Shown here: positions 43,991 to 57,540 of the stretch, piece after piece
How the letters are laid out: every line of letters starts with the position of its first letter
Numbering within the stretch: the first letter of the stretch is position 1
NCBI GenBank assembly: GCA_027563935.2
Contig: CM050453.2
Location: 89,812,665-89,876,664 of the forward strand
Source of the DNA: Costus lasius
Taxonomy: Eukaryota; Streptophyta; Magnoliopsida; Zingiberales; Costaceae
Direction of reading: 5' to 3'
Length of the DNA stretch: 64,000 bases
Made by a program: the position numbers and the translations under genes
The notes under the pieces: model-generated
What the model saw: only the letters and a program-made list of their open reading frames with translations
Database searches by the model: none
What the model was told of the DNA's origin: nothing

Positions 43991-45927
43991 TGGGACATGC
44001 AGGGTTTTACAGTAGGTTCATCAGAGACTTCTCTAAACTTGCTAAACCTTTAATAGATTTACTTTATAAAGATGCCAAATTCTGCTTTGATGAGAAATGT
44101 CTATTTGCTTTTCAGGAATTGAAGAAGGCCTTGACATCAGCACCGATCATGTAGCCACCTGACTGAGAATTACCTTTCAAGCTTATGTGTGATGCCAGCG
44201 ACTTTGTAGTGAGAACATTTCTAGGGCAAAGGAAGGACAAGAAGGCTTATGTGATCTCCTATGCCAGTAAAGCTCTAGATGAAACACAGAGAAACTACAC
44301 CACCACTGAGAAGGAGTTGTTAGCCATAGTCTTTGCATTTAACAAATTCATATCTTACTTGATAAATTCAAAGATTATAGTGTACACTGATCATGCTGCA
44401 GTTAAATATTTGATGCAGAAGAAGGACAGTAAGCCAAGGTTGTTGAGATGGATTCTGCTTCTGCAAGAGTTTGACCTAGAAATCAAGGATAAGAAAGGCA
44501 CTGAGAAATTAGTTGCGAACCACCTTTCAAGGATGATGGTTGAAGATACAAAAGGTGACATTAATGATTCCTTTCCTGAGGAACAACTGATGAGAATTGA
44601 ACAGATTAAGGTCCCTTGGTATGCAAATATTGTAAATTATCTTGTTGCAAAAATATTTTCTATTGATTTGAATTACCAAGGCAAGAAAAGATTTTTAGCA
44701 GATGTTAAATATTATTTTTGGGATGAGCCTTATGTGTTCAAAAGATGTGAAGATGGAATATACAGAAGATGTATCCCCGAAGAGGAAATGAAAGACATAT
44801 TATCACAATGCCATGGATCATCATATGGAGGGCATGCTAGTACTGAGAAGACAGTTTTTAAGGTATTACAATCTGGATTTTATTGGCCCACATTGTTTAA
44901 GGATGCAAGAAATTTTATAATGTCCTGTGATAATTGTCAAAGGATGGGGAACATAAATAAAAGGAATGAAATGCCATTGTCTACCATACTTGAAGTTGAA
45001 AATTTTGATGTTTGGGGTATTGATTTCATGGGACCTTTTCCATCATCTGGAGGAAATAATTATATACTCATAGCGGTAGATTATGTTTCCAAGTGGGTAG
45101 AAGCCATTGCATCTCCTACTAATGACTCTAAGGTTGTGGTGAAATTGTTTAAAAGAGTTATCTTCCCACGGTTTGGAGTACCGCGAGTGGTGATTAGTGA
45201 TGGAGGATCCCACTTTATTGAACACAAGTTTTCAGCTTTACTTAGAAAATATGGGGTGAATCATAGAGTTGCAACACCTTATCATCCCCAAACAAGTGGA
45301 CAAGTGGAGATATCTAATAGAAAAATTAAAGGGATATTGGAAAAGACAGTGTCAAGAACAAGGAAGGACTGAGCTCTTAAGCTTGATGATGCACTTTGGG
45401 CATACCGGACTGCTTTCAAGACACCAATAGGTATGTCACCATTTCAATTGGTTTATGGCAAGTCATGTTACCTTCCTGTAGAACTCGAGCATAAGACATT
45501 CTTGGCGATTAGAGCATTAAATTTTGACTTGAAGAGTGCAAGTGAAAAGAGGAAACTACAATTGAGTGAACTTGAATAGATTAGACTCTCTGCTTATGAA
45601 AATGCAAAGATCTACAAGGAGAGAACCAAGAGATGGCATGATCGGCACATACTCAAAAAAGAATTTCAACCAGGTGACTTCGTTCTCTTGTTTAATTCTA
45701 GATTGAGACTTTTTCCTAGTAAATTGAAGTCTCGATGGTCTGGGCCTTTTCAGGTGAAGAAGACTTACCTGCACGGAGCCGTCGACATATGGAGTGAACA
45801 GAAAAGAGTGTTCAAGGTTAATGGACAAAGATTGAAGCACTACTATCATGGAGAACAAATTGAAGAAGGGGAACATTATCTGCTTGATGAGATACAAACA
45901 AATCCAAGTGTGAATGGGTCAAGCTAA
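43990..45927 (+). pseudogene. pol of element A: RT thumb, RNase H, integrase
   Basis: In order: GFYSRFIRDFSKLAKPL (thumb, about 44005), RNase H with MCDASDF (44185), [13 protein letters not shown] and [10 protein letters not shown], then [15 protein letters not shown]. The integrase HHCC finger is [19 protein letters not shown] (about 44812-44950), and its core has [19 protein letters not shown] and [13 protein letters not shown]. The tail [21 protein letters not shown] and WSGPFQVK are Athila-type. Stops occur at 44153, 45370 and 45577. The RT palm is deleted. Strongly resembles pol of element B. Confidence 0.9.
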
Positions 45928-46084
45928 GGACCATTAAATTAGCGCTTCTTGGGAGGCAACCCAAGCAAAACTTTTTCTTTTTCTTTGATTTTGGTTTGTT
46001 TTTGCTTAGGTTTACTTTGTTTAGAGTTAACCCTTCCTTTTCTGATTTTTTGGCCATTTTTTGAGATTTTTTTTGAATTTTGTT

Positions 46085-46460
46085 TATAAAATACGGCAGT
46101 ACCATATTTTCTCGACGCACTCTCACGGTATCGTATTTCTGAATATTTTTGAACAGAATGTTTATTTCGATTTCACGGCAGTACCATGGACGTTTACACG
46201 GTACCGTATTTTTAATTGTTTCTTTACAAAAGGTTTTTTACAGAATACGGCAATACAGCGAACATTTACACGGCACCATATTTTTCGAGAGATCTGAACA
46301 GAGAATTTTTGTGTTATACGGCACCACCGTGGGAGAATGCACAGTGCTGTATTTGTCGCGTTTTCCTACACATAATCTATAATCGAAATACGGCACCACC
46401 GTAAACGCTATATGGTATCGTATTGTCACCCAACCCCACGTATTCATGTGCCGTATTTAG
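46085..46460. repeat. ATACGGCAC / GTACCGTATT hairpin repeats in the pol-ORF3 spacer of element A
   Basis: Five units of about 75-80 bp with (A)TACGG(C)A(C/G).ACCGT followed by CACGG(T/C)(A/G)CCGTATT, the same repeat family as in LTR A. Confidence 0.83.
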
Positions 46461-46883
46461 GGATCGACGTACTGTTCTTAGGGTTTCTTCTCCTGATTTC
46501 ACGCCGACTTTTTGTTTTTCCTTAAGCATTCACTTTCCAAACCTTCGTGTGATCTTTCCCCCCAACTTTCATCCGATTCCAAGCAAAAATCGTGACGATT
46601 TCGAGCCCGATCACGATTATTTCTGGGTCGCTGCACTGTTTTCCGCCGAGATTTTGCTTCTTCCAACTCCTCTCATCCAGGCATAGATTTGCTTGCTTCC
46701 AGGTTTAGAAACCACAGTGGGAGAAAGGAGATCACACCCCGAGAAGATTTGGAGCTTGATCCCAACCTGAAAACCAGATTTGAAGCTTCGAACGTCACCC
46801 TTCTTTCCAGCCGCACGCCCCTGGGTAACGAGAACTCTTCTCAGATTTCTTCCATTTGACACTTATTTCATTTGCGTTATATT

Positions 46884-48309
46884 ATGGCACCTACCAAAAA
46901 GTTGGAATCAAAGAAGAAAGGAAAGGCCCTCACTAAACCTCCAATGCCACCACCGAATCCATTCGGTATCATGTTTTGAGATGAGGAGCAAGAGAAAAGA
47001 TACAACATACTACTTGCTCGATGCATTGTAAAAACGAAATACACCAATATTAGAGCTTTAGAGCTCCTTGGACTGAAAGATGATGTATTTTCGATGTATG
47101 ACAAGGTAGGATTGAGAGAATTTTTTGAAATGACACCTGAAACATACTTACTTGTTGTTCTAGAAGTTCTTAGTAGCCTGGAAGTAAGTTGGGAGGAATA
47201 TATGGATCACACAGCTGAAGGAGAGATCAGATTTAGGATGATGAATGAAGAGAGGAGACTCTCTTTCAAGGAAATTCGACGTATATTCCACTTTCCGCGA
47301 AAGGGACGTACTGAACCACCCATTGGATTCATTGAGCACATTTTTTGGAACCAAATATCATCAGACAACAGATTCTCAGCATCAACAGCAAGAGCCTCAA
47401 GAATATCAAACCCCTGTATCAGATATGCCCACCGCGTTCTCGCGCACACCATATTCGGGCGAGGGGACAGCGATGGTATTCACTCACGCTGAGTTATTCC
47501 TGCTTTGGAGTATGCTACACGGTTACACAGTGGACATAGCCTTCTTTTTCATGAGACATCTGAATAAAGTATCAAGGGCTAAGAAGGGAGCTATAGTGAT
47601 AGGAGGTTTTCTTACTCCTATAGCACTACATCTAGGGATTGCGCCCTATGGGATCAAGGTTGCTAGAGGAAATTCGAGGATAGATATTGAGTCATGCATT
47701 GCAAAGAAAATGATTCAGCGTGATGGAGATATATATTGTTTGATCCTACAGCCTGGGCTTCCCATGTTTCCATTACCTAACCCCGAACGAACCTCAGTAC
47801 AGAATCTTGAGAATTGGAAGCTATCGCCGAGTTGTATATCTTATGCTACACCTGCACCTGAGACATCATTGCCACCACAACCTCCTGCTTTGGGTAATGA
47901 CCAGTTTGATATGGGTATTGACTCCTCACCGCCTAGAGTCACCGAGCCACCGCCCCAGGGAGCCGCCGGATCATCCTCACATCACGCAACCCCAGATCAG
48001 GGAGGTTGGCAGAGTTACCGAGACCCAGGGTTTCAGACTATCACTGCACAGTTGTACAGGCAGAAGCAGCGTATGGAGAGGGTGATGGGAGGCATAGGAG
48101 GAATACATGAGCAGATAAGTCACATTCATATGGATATCGAGGCGTTGGGAAACTATATGGAAGACATGGGGAATTTTCTCTACGATCGTTTTGGCTACGA
48201 AGACCCCAGGAGAGGTGGTATCTACGGCAATGCAGGTGAGGGAACTTCCCACGACCCCATGGATGCAGCCCAGGCTGACGAAGACGAGGAAGAGACACAT
48301 TCAGACTAG
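46884..48309 (+). pseudogene. Athila ORF1-type third ORF of element A
   Basis: Starts MAPTKKLESKKKGKALTKPP with one stop (about 46977), continues in frame as DEEQEKRYNILLARCIVKTK to SNPCIRYAHRVLAHTIFGRG, then shifts frame near 47470 to HAELFLLWSMLHG, KGAIVIGGFLTPIALHLG and GDIYCLILQPGLPMFPLP. The C-terminus is Pro-rich and acidic, ending at 48309. This is the arabidopsis-retrotransposon ORF-1 (ATHILA) family, found downstream of pol in Athila elements. Its role is unknown; it is sometimes called env-like by position. Two lesions only. Confidence 0.85.
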
Positions 48310-49128
48310 AAAGATCTTGTGAGTATTTCATACTAATTCTCATACTTATTTGGTTTACTGATTTATGTTGATCTTACCCTCATGTAGGGAAGGATGACTT
48401 TGCAAACTTCTTGCCTCCTACTGCTACGGATTCTCATTACTTGATTGCTATTGCTTTGAGACTTCGATTTGGTTGTACCGACATATATAGAGGATTTGCT
48501 ATACTTTCTATTCGATCTGGTTGTATTTGATAAGTGATGTTTGATATTCTAGATTTATGCCATGGGTTTGGTATACCATGAGATTCATTGATTGATTGAT
48601 ACACCTGTGTGGTTTGTTTATTCATGGAAATACTGCCGATATCATGCTAAAATTTTTCTTGATGGTTTACATATTAAAAATTGAGATTAGGATTAAACCT
48701 ATTGTGATGAATTTATTTCCCTAATACATATCTACCTTTTGAAAATTTTTCGTTGACCTATGGATGGAGTTTTGGATGAACATATTATCCAAAGAATTTG
48801 ATTTTAGAGGGAAGTTACTTTTTTGAATAAAATCAGCATATGAGTGTAATTTTTGAATTGATATTGATAGATTAATTTAGTTGATATTTATGCTATTTAC
48901 TATTTGTTGGGAAGAAAGATTCCTTGATCCATAAAAATAGTGAGAGACTCCCCTACTTGGCACTATGTAAAATTGATAGTGGTACCTAAGACATGGGTTG
49001 AAGTCTATTTCTAAAAGATAATGAGAAAGAAAAAGAATAAGACTCCTCTACTTGGCACTGTGCAAAATTGACAGTGGTACCAAAGACAAGAGTTGAAGTC
49101 TAAAATAAAAAATATGTATCTATGTGGG
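48310..49128 (+). other. 3' untranslated internal region of element A
   Basis: AT-rich with a repeated CTTGGCACT.TG.AAAATTGA.AGTGGTACC motif (48956 and 49054). The usual polypurine tract and 3' LTR are absent, because LTR B begins at 49129 in the opposite orientation. Confidence 0.5.
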
Positions 49129-50580
49129 TGATAGCCGGTAAATACACCGTTCCGCAAGTATACAGACTATCGAAGTAATGAATATGTATCGATCCCACAG
49201 GGACAAATACCAAGTACCGACTGATTAGATTATCACAAGCTAGACGATCTTTTGCTGGTTTTGTAATGATTGCTAAATTCTAAAGTTAAGCTAAACAAGA
49301 ACAAAGCAAGGTAATTCAAGAGGAAAGCAATGCAATGGCTCAACTAAGGATCCGAGGATGCAAGGAATCAGGGCTAGGGTCCACCACCTTGAAGTATTAT
49401 GGATGGATGAAATAATATAAAGCAATCCCTATTTAATATCCTAAGGCGATCCAAGAGTGCGCAAGTCGTCCTCTCTCGAGCGATGCAACTTGCGACTAGA
49501 AGCTTTACCCGATTTAACGTCTACCGTCGTAGGACGCAAAACCGAATAAACTCATGGAGTGCCGGATCGTACATACCATCCCATCATTTGTACATGTTGT
49601 CCCCTCTCGGGTGATGCAATAAGGTGTTTGCAGGGTTCGACGCATACTCTCATAATACGCCTACCCAAATAAACCCAAAGAGCACAAAATGGTACGCACT
49701 ACCCGTACCTAATCAACCACTCTCGTGCGATGATTTAGGTACCCCCACCTAGGCTATCGAATATCTAGATGTACCTCTCGGCAATACCAGATATCTAAAA
49801 TGTGAAGGAAGTAACAAAGTAAACTTCATTCAAAAGGTGCAACTAGGCAAAGTAAGACAATCTAGGGCTTGCATAATGTCATTCATAATCTACACATAAA
49901 ACCGTCAAGGGACTTTCCCAAGCCCTGAGACAAGTTTAAGCTATAATACTCATGACACAAAGTGAAGCATAAATCATTTCGGTCAATACATCCATGGTAC
50001 AGAAAATCGGGCGATCGAATAGATAAGGGATGAGAAGACAAGACTCCCTCAAGATGAAAAAGGCCGCTTGGAATGACTTCCTCTTCCTCTCTTAGGCTGT
50101 CCTACTCTTTCACGCTCTCGCATCGAATGGGTCGTCTTCTTCTCCAATCGCTCAGCCGCCGCTTGCTTCGTTTGTGTGCGTCCGCCTTCTGTCAAAAATC
50201 CCCCCTATTCCTTACGTGAATAGGGTTTTTGTCCTCTTCCTCTATTCTCCTTGCCGAATTCCACTTCTGCCCCTGGTCAACTTTCCATCTGACGTGGATA
50301 AGTCGAGAGTTGAAGCCTGAAAAAATCAGCGTCTGGCGACACCAAAGCCACGGGGTGTAGTTCTTGTCACTAGGTGGACCGTGGTTTTCGCCAAGAATAC
50401 AGATTTCGCTGAAAACGGTGGCATTCCCTCGCTCTTTCCCTGAAATGATGCAAAAACACCAAAGAGTGTAGATTCCGAAGATAAAGCAATAATTTCATGC
50501 AAATAAGGTGTAAATGCAAGAAAAGTAAAGATATGACAAGGAAAATAGCATGTAAATCTCTATACAGAAATGACTTAACA
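49129..50580 (-). mobile_element. 3' LTR of Athila-like element B (1.45 kb)
   Basis: On the + strand it runs TGATAGCCGG to GACTTAACA; on the - strand it starts TGTTAAGTC and ends GGCTATCA. The U5-side motif GTATACTTGCGGAACGG and CCCTGTGGGATCGATAC are typical. It is preceded on the - strand by a polypurine tract (50581-50599). Confidence 0.85.
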
Positions 50581-50620
50581 AATCTCCCCAAACTTAAACT
50601 CTTGCTTGTCCTCAAGCAAA
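50581..50620 (-). other. Polypurine tract of element B
   Basis: The - strand reads GCTTGAGGACAAGCAAGAG then TTTAAGTTTGGGGAGATT immediately before the LTR, the conserved 3' internal end of Athila/Tat elements. Confidence 0.82.
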
Positions 50621-51562
50621 GATAAAATGGTACTAAGCTGTTAAGATGATCCATTAGACTTGAATCCAAACCCCTATAGGATGATGCTAGTACCTATCCG
50701 TGTAATGGTCAAGCACCCCACAAATGACAAATTCCTATCAGATATCAAAATGGTAAGCATTGCAACCTAAAGTAAATGCGTTCCACACATAGTTTCCACA
50801 CCTAATAGTCAATGTTCCGGTTCCTCCCCTTACATAGTATGAATCCTCCAAGGTGTTTGAGATGAAAGTAGAAAAGAAAGCATTGAAATTTTCCACAAGT
50901 GGTGTAAATACATACATACAAATGTTTGGAGTTTTGTGAGAGGATCTTTGTCCTCTTTTTTTTTTTTTTTGCAAAATGTCTCTAGACTTTGCTAGAGAAT
51001 CGTTTCTATTTTGACAAAAGTGTAGGATGTTTCAGTTATAGCAGATAAGTGGGAGGAAGAACCAGTCAATATCACATTGAGTATGGAAAACTAGTAGCAT
51101 CCCACAATTTAAATAGGTGTGCAGCCTGACAAGAGTTAATCTTTTAGTTATCTATCACAAGGGGATGAATCGCACTACAATGGATCAATATAAGAAAAAA
51201 TCGATAGAAATGTAGGATCATGCATATGAATCATACTAACAGCAAAGAACAACATAAAAACATGCCCAAAGACAAGCAAGAACATACTTTAAAGTTCTAG
51301 AGTCAGGGGAGACAGCCATCTAACTATTAAGGCAATGAGAAATAACGAGGCCACAGTCAGGAGTATCATAGGTTGACACTTCCAATAACAAAGACTCAAT
51401 GCAAATCAAAACAAACCAAAGTCAAAAGTAGGTTCATATCAAAGTAAATGTAAACACAAAACATCAAACCCCCACCCGCATGGTAAACGAGGCATCGTCT
51501 CTGATGCCAAAATAGAAGACTAGGGAGGCATACAAAAATGGGTGGGTTCGAGGACTCACAAG
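50621..51562 (-). other. 3' untranslated internal region of element B
   Basis: AT-rich with no conserved frame. A T-run lies at 50958-50971. Confidence 0.45.
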
Positions 51563-53107
51563 CTAATCTCGGGGGTCATCCCCCGCATCACTGAGCTCGT
51601 TCGAGGAGTCTGCAGAGGGGGCATCAGATGTAGCCGAGAAGTCGTCGGGTGCTGGATGGCGCTGGTACGGGGCGTTGCTCCTGAAACCAGGGAAGCGAGT
51701 CCGGAGGAAAGCATACATGTTGTCAAGCTTGGTGTCTTGGGCTTGGACGTGCGCAAGTATCGAATTGAGAAGATCATGTGTGGTTGGCTGAGTAGGAGCC
51801 CTGGGTGCTGGACCGGCGGCGAAGGGAGCAGGGATAGCTGAGGAGGTGTTGGGGGGATCAGCTGCGTCAGGGCCGATATACCAGTTCTTGCGGGATCTAA
51901 TGGTTGTCCGCACGGTGTTAGGGAGCGGGATCGTGTGAAGGCCGTCCCGGAGTAGGAGGTGGTACACATCGCCGCGCCTTGAGATCAATTTCATGGCGAT
52001 ACAGGCTTCCATATCTATCCGCCGGCTCCCGTTGGCTTCTGGGGTCCCGTAGGGGTTGTGCCCCAAGTGCAGCGCCAGCGGAGTTAATAGACCGCCGATC
52101 GCAATGGTTCCTTTGGTGACTCGCCCGACATGCTCCAAGTGCTTGGCCAAGTAATATCCGGAATTGAGGGGAATCTGGTGGAGCATGCTCCACAAGAAGA
52201 TCAGCTCCACATGCCGCAGCATACAGTCGCTGTCGGCGCGCGCAAAAATAGTGTGGGCTAGCAGGCGGTGCGCGTAGCGGAGGCAGGGATTAGTGATGGC
52301 GCTGGCACGTGTATTCTTCGACAAGAAATGTTCTTCAGAAGATATGGAGCTCCAGAAAGGATCCTCCCAATTCCTAGCAGGTTTGTGGAGGTCAATATCG
52401 GAGGGGAAACCATAAATAGAGTTGAACTCGTCAAGTGGCAGACGGTACTCACAATTGTTTACTCAGAAGCAGATTAGGAATTCTTCCTTGTTGCGCCCGG
52501 AGCGGCAGGTCGAGAAGGAGCTGAGTATTTCCAGAGTGAGGCCGACGTGTGTGGGAGATGCTTGATTCAAAAATCGCCCCCACCCAAGGTTCCGGAATAA
52601 CCATAGCACATCATCGAGAAGTCCTAGATGCAATAGGGTGGGGGAATCCATGTAACGAGTGTTAATCATGCGCCGATTGGAGAGGGCGAAATACCTGGCT
52701 TCTTGAGTGGCGTAACGAAAACACAGAACGTGCCCTTCGGTTGAAGGGAAAAAATGGGGGTGATGTGGTGGAGGTGGAGTCGAAGATCGAGCAGGCTGCT
52801 TTCCCTTGCGACGCCGACGATAGGTGGAAGTGGAGGGTGCGGGGGCGCTAGGAGCAGTCGCCTCGGGTGCAGGTGGAGCTGGAGTAGGAGAAGGAGGGAT
52901 CGGAGCTGTAGTTGGAGATTTCCCTGCTCCTAGTCGACGAGAGGATGTGGAGGCGGGTGCAGAGACATAAGAAGGGGCTTGCGTGGAAACGGAGCCTCGC
53001 GCCGGGTTAGGGGAGACTAGGCCCGAGGTTGAAGTTGATGTTCGGCGCGGGCGTTTAGGAAGGTAGGAGGGGCGCACGCACGCTTTGCGAGGTCCCATGG
53101 AGCTCAT
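51563..53107 (-). pseudogene. Athila ORF1-type third ORF of element B
   Basis: N-terminal frame 53107-52463: Pro/Ser/Ala-rich, basic (GPRKACVRPSYLPKRPRR), then RYATQEARYFALSNRRM and LLHLGLLDDVLWLFRNLGWG. A frameshift near 52465 leads to 52324-51563: ITNPCLRYAHRLLAHTIFAR, ELIFLWSMLHQ, KGTIAIGGLLTPLALHLG and GDVYHLLLRDGLHTIPLP, then a Pro/Ala-rich and acidic tail. Same family and order as 46884-48309. More GC-rich than element A's copy. Confidence 0.85.
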
Positions 53108-53259
53108 GCGAGGTCTCGAAGAAGAGAGGGGTGGCGGAACGGAGGGGTCGACGAAGGGAAATTAGGGCTTTCACGGGGTGAGGAAATAGGGCAAAGTGGT
53201 GAAGTGAAAGGCGCGGGCGTATGAAGGGTTTAAGAAGCCAGGACATTCGAAGTTAAGTT

Positions 53260-53610
53260 AACTGAGAGGGACCCCACCGAAAGTCTCGGGGCGAGGTTGT
53301 GGTCGTTGGGCGCCCCGAGGAACTCTCTGTTCAAAACTGAGACAAATACTCTTTGCGCGGCAGAATCTGTCTTCGGAACTCTCGGGCGAGGTCTTGGTCA
53401 CCGGGTGCCCCGAGGAACATTCTGTGAAAAACTGGGACTTCATGTGTTCCACTGTGAAATCTGCCTGCAGAAAATTCCACGGCCGAGGTTTTAATCACTG
53501 GGCGGCCTGAGGAACTTTCTATGAAAATCGGAACTCATAACATGAAGTGCAGCTACTGGAACCACGGGCGTGACTTGAATCACTGGATCCACTGTGGAAT
53601 CCTGGAAACT
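53260..53610. repeat. Element B spacer repeats (GCGAGGT...GGGCGCCCCGAGGAAC)
   Basis: Three to four decayed units of about 110 bp with GGGCGAGGT(T/C)(T/G)TGGTC..(T/C)GGG(C/T)GCCCCGAGGAAC. They lie in the same pol-ORF3 spacer position as the ATACGGCAC repeats of element A but have unrelated sequence. Confidence 0.75.
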
Positions 53611-54600
53611 AAGCAATTGATCTCCAGTTGCACCCAGATCATCCCTGGACAATTACAAACACGTAATTAGGCTCCACAAAGAAATCCAACTAGCATAAAG
53701 AACTGATGCTAACACAAAGTACTCCGAATACCATCAAAGGTTAAGGCCAAACATGAAAATCATAGAATAAATCTCCTGAAGTAGTAGTAAAATAAGCCCA
53801 CCACTCAACAAGCTACACGAGGTGAGTGGAAGTAGGAGAAGATGTTATGGTATTTTTGAGGTATCAACTCGCATAAAAGACTAAGCAAGTAATCATGAAT
53901 CCAACTAGCAGCTAAAAATCATTTAGATGCAGCAGGAGAAGATGTTATGGTATTTTTGAGGTATCCCCCAGGTATCAGCATCATCCCAGTTCAACACAAT
54001 GCAAGCAACAGGTTGCAATACCATGGTATTCGCTACAGGGATAAATCAGGGGTAGAGGAATGAGAACCAGAGGTAGAGCAAATCAGTGTAAACGATTAAT
54101 GGTTTTAGGCAGTAGCTCAATACCATCTCAATTCAGTGAATAAAATCAATTAAGCGAAAATACCATGGTAAGCAGCAAGCAGGAAAACCATTAAGTAGTC
54201 TCCTACAAGGATGAGCAATGGAAGCATATAGCTAATAGACTACAAGAGAGAGTGGAGATCGAGCAAATGACCAATTACATTAAATAGTGGCTCAATACCA
54301 TCCCAGTTCAGCAATTGAGAACAACAAGTGATGAAACCATGGAGTACTCTACCAAAAAGGTGCAGCACGGTAAATCAAAAGTTAAGCAATTCTCTCAAAG
54401 AGAATAGAAGCAGGCAGGTGGTCAAATAGCCAAAATACCACCACAGCACAACAAATCAAAATACGATCGAGCACACTACTAAAGAGTGAAAATACCATAA
54501 AGCAAATAACTTAAAGAATTAGTAAAAAAGGGAAAAGAGAGCTTGGGTTGCCTCCCAAGAAGCGCCATATTAAGGTCTTAGGCTTGACCATGAGGCCATG
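53611..54600 (-). other. Non-coding pol-ORF3 spacer of element B
   Basis: Contains a direct repeat of about 30 bp (GGAGAAGATGTTATGGTATT...) at about 53837 and 53936, and recurrent AATACCATGGTA / CAATACCATCCCAGTTCA motifs. No conserved frame. Confidence 0.5.
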
Positions 54601-57540
54601 TCAAGGTGGATCTGGGGGGTTGGAAAGATGAATAGTGCTCAGCTCCTCAAGTGGTTCATGAAGGAAATAGTGTTTTAAGCGCTGACCATTAACTGTGAAA
54701 GTTCCGGATTCCCTATCATTGATTTCCACTGCTCCAAAGGGGTGGACTTTCTTAACGGTAAAAGGACCGGACCAACGTGTCTTCAGTTTGCCTGGAAAAA
54801 GTTTAAGCCTAGAGTTGAACAAGAGCATGCGATCCCCCTCTTTGAATTCCTTTCTCAAGATTTTCTTATCGTGCCATTTCTTCGTGCGCTCTTTATAGAT
54901 GCGGGCATTCTCGTAGGAGCTCAGTCGTAATTCATCGAGCTCATCAAGTTGTAACAGACGCTTCTCACCAGCAGATTTTAAGTCAAAATTCAGCGCCCGG
55001 ATGGCCCAAAATGCTTTGTGTTCCAATTCAACCGGTAGATGGCAAAATTTACCGTACACCAACTGATATGGGGACATCCCAATAGGTGTTTTAAACGCGG
55101 TACGGTACGCCCAAAGAGCATCCTCCAATTTCATTGACCAATCAGTCCGTGCTCTCGACACTGTTTTCTCCAAAATTTTCTTCAACTCACGGTTCGATAT
55201 TTCGACTTGCCCACTAGTTTGCGGATGGTAGGGAGTGGCAACTTTATGGGTGACTCCGTATTTCCTGAGGAGTGTTGTAAACCGCTGCTCGATAAAGTGG
55301 GAGCCACCGTCGCTAATAATCACCCTTGGCACTCCAAACCGTGGAAATATTGTCTTCTTGAATAACCGCATGACAACCTGGGAATCATTGGTGGGGGATG
55401 GTATTGCCTCAACCCACTTTGATACATAGTCCACCGCTACTAAGATATATTTATGTCCAAATGAGGCGGGGAATGGTCCCATGAAGTCGACTCCCCAGAC
55501 GTCAAAAATCTCAACCACCAGAATGTTGTTTAGGGGCATCTCGTCTCGTCTCGATATGTTACCGGAACGTTGGCATTGGTCACAAGTCAGCACAAATTTT
55601 CTGGCATCTCGAAATAATGTTGGCCAATAGAATCCACTTTGAAGGACCTTAAAAGCGATTTTGGACGTGCTACAATGCCCTCCATAAGCGGAACCATGAC
55701 AATGAAACAGGACGTCACGGTATTCATCTTCGGATAAGCACCGCCGGTAAATTCCATCAGCGCATCTCTTGAACAAGAAAGGGTCATCCCAATAGTAATG
55801 ACGGACGTCAGATAGGAACTTCTTCTTTTGCTGGTAAGTGAGTTCAGGAGGCAAAACGTTAGCAGCTAGGAAATTCACGAAGTTAGTGTACCAAGGCATT
55901 TCAATAGTGGAGAGTGCCATAAGTTTCTCATCGGGGAAGAAATCATTGATCATTGGCTCATATTCCGGGCCCTTTTCTTGCTCATGTGTAAGACGTGAGA
56001 GGTGATCAGCAACTGAATTTTTAGCCCCCTTCTTATCTCTAACTTCTATGTCGAATTCTTGGAGCAGTAAAATCCATCTTATTAGTCACGGTTTGGCGTC
56101 TTTCTTTGTCATCAAGTACCTGATGGCTGCATGATCGGTAAAGACAACAACTTTAGAATCAACAATGTAAGACCGAAATTTGTCAAATGCAAAAACCACT
56201 GCTAAGAGCTCTTTCTCGGTAGTTGCATAATTGGTTTGCGCGTCATCGAGCGTGCGGCTTGCATAGTAAATTACATGTAAACGGTTCTCTTTTTTTTGCC
56301 CTAGTACCGCACCCATAGCATAGTCACTCGCGTCACACATGATCTCAAACGAGAGGGACCAATCTGGCGGTTGCATTATCGGTGTCGAAACCAGAGCTTC
56401 TTTTAGCTTGGTAAAAGCTTGTAAGCAATCCCTGTCAAAAATAAAAGGCACATCTTTAGCAAGAAGACATGTCAATGGTCTAGCTACTTTTGAAAAGTCT
56501 TTTATAAAGCGCCGGTAAAAATTGGCATGACCCAAAAAACTTCGAATCGCTTTCACGGAAGTCGAAGGTGGTAGTTTCTCAATCGCATCGACTTTAGCCT
56601 TGTCCACCTCTATTCCTCTCTTTGATATTAAGTGACCCAACACGATGCCCTCCTGTACCATAAAATGGCACTTCTCCCAGTTAAACACGAGGTCGGCTTC
56701 CTGGCATCGCTGCAAAACACGAGATAAATTCATAAGGCAAACGTCAAAAGAACCACCATACACGGAGAAGTCGTCCATGAATATGTCCATCACGTCTTCC
56801 ACAAGATCTGAGAATATTGTTGTCATACAACGTTGGAACGTGGCTGGAGCGTTGCACAGCTCGAATGGCATTCACCGGTAAGCAAATGTGCCATAGGGGC
56901 AAGTGAACGTCGTTTTCTCTTGATCCTCCGGGTGGATCGGAATCTGCAGGAACCCAGAATATCCATCTAGAAAACAAAAATGAGAGTTGTTAGCAAGACG
57001 TTCCAACATTTGATCTATAAAAGGCAAAGGGTAGTGGTCTTTGCGGGTGGCTTTATTCAATTTACGGAAGTCGATGCACATTCGCCAACCTGTTACCGTC
57101 CGTGTCGGTATTAGCTCATCTTTGTCATTTTTGACCACCGTTGTGCCTCCTTTCTTCGGCACGACATGTACCGGACTCACCCATTCACTATCGGAGATGG
57201 GGTAAATTACCCCTGCGTCAAGAAGCCTCAAAATCTCCTTTTTCACTACTTCTTTCAGATTCGGGTTGAGTCGTCTTTGTCCTTCGACGGTGGGCTTGCA
57301 TCCTTCCTCCAGAAATATCCTATGCATGCAAATGGAGGGGTTAATGCCTTTGATGTCCTCCAATGTATATCCGATAACATTCTTGTATTTTCTAAGTGTT
57401 TCTAAAAGCAATTGGGTTTGTGCCTTACCAAGATCCGCATTTACTATCACCGGAAAAGTGGAGTTTGAGCCCAAGAATTCATACCTAAAATTGTCCCGTA
57501 ATGGTTTAAGTTCAATCTCCTTGACATCTTTTACCGTGGT
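54601..57540 (-). pseudogene. pol of element B: RT, RNase H, integrase (nearly complete)
   Basis: RT: WVSPVHVVPKKGG, GWRMCIDFRKLNKAT, FCFLDGYSGF (57474-56872), then MPFELCNAPATFQRCM and FMDDFSVYGG (catalytic FMDD), LGHLISKRGIEVDKAK. RNase [38 protein letters not shown]. Integrase: [49 protein letters not shown] and the tail [29 protein letters not shown]. Two in-frame stops (near 56873 and 56085) and a frameshift at the protease/RT joint (near 57535) are the only lesions seen. There is no chromodomain. Athila lineage by the tail motif and the neighbouring ORF. Confidence 0.92.
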
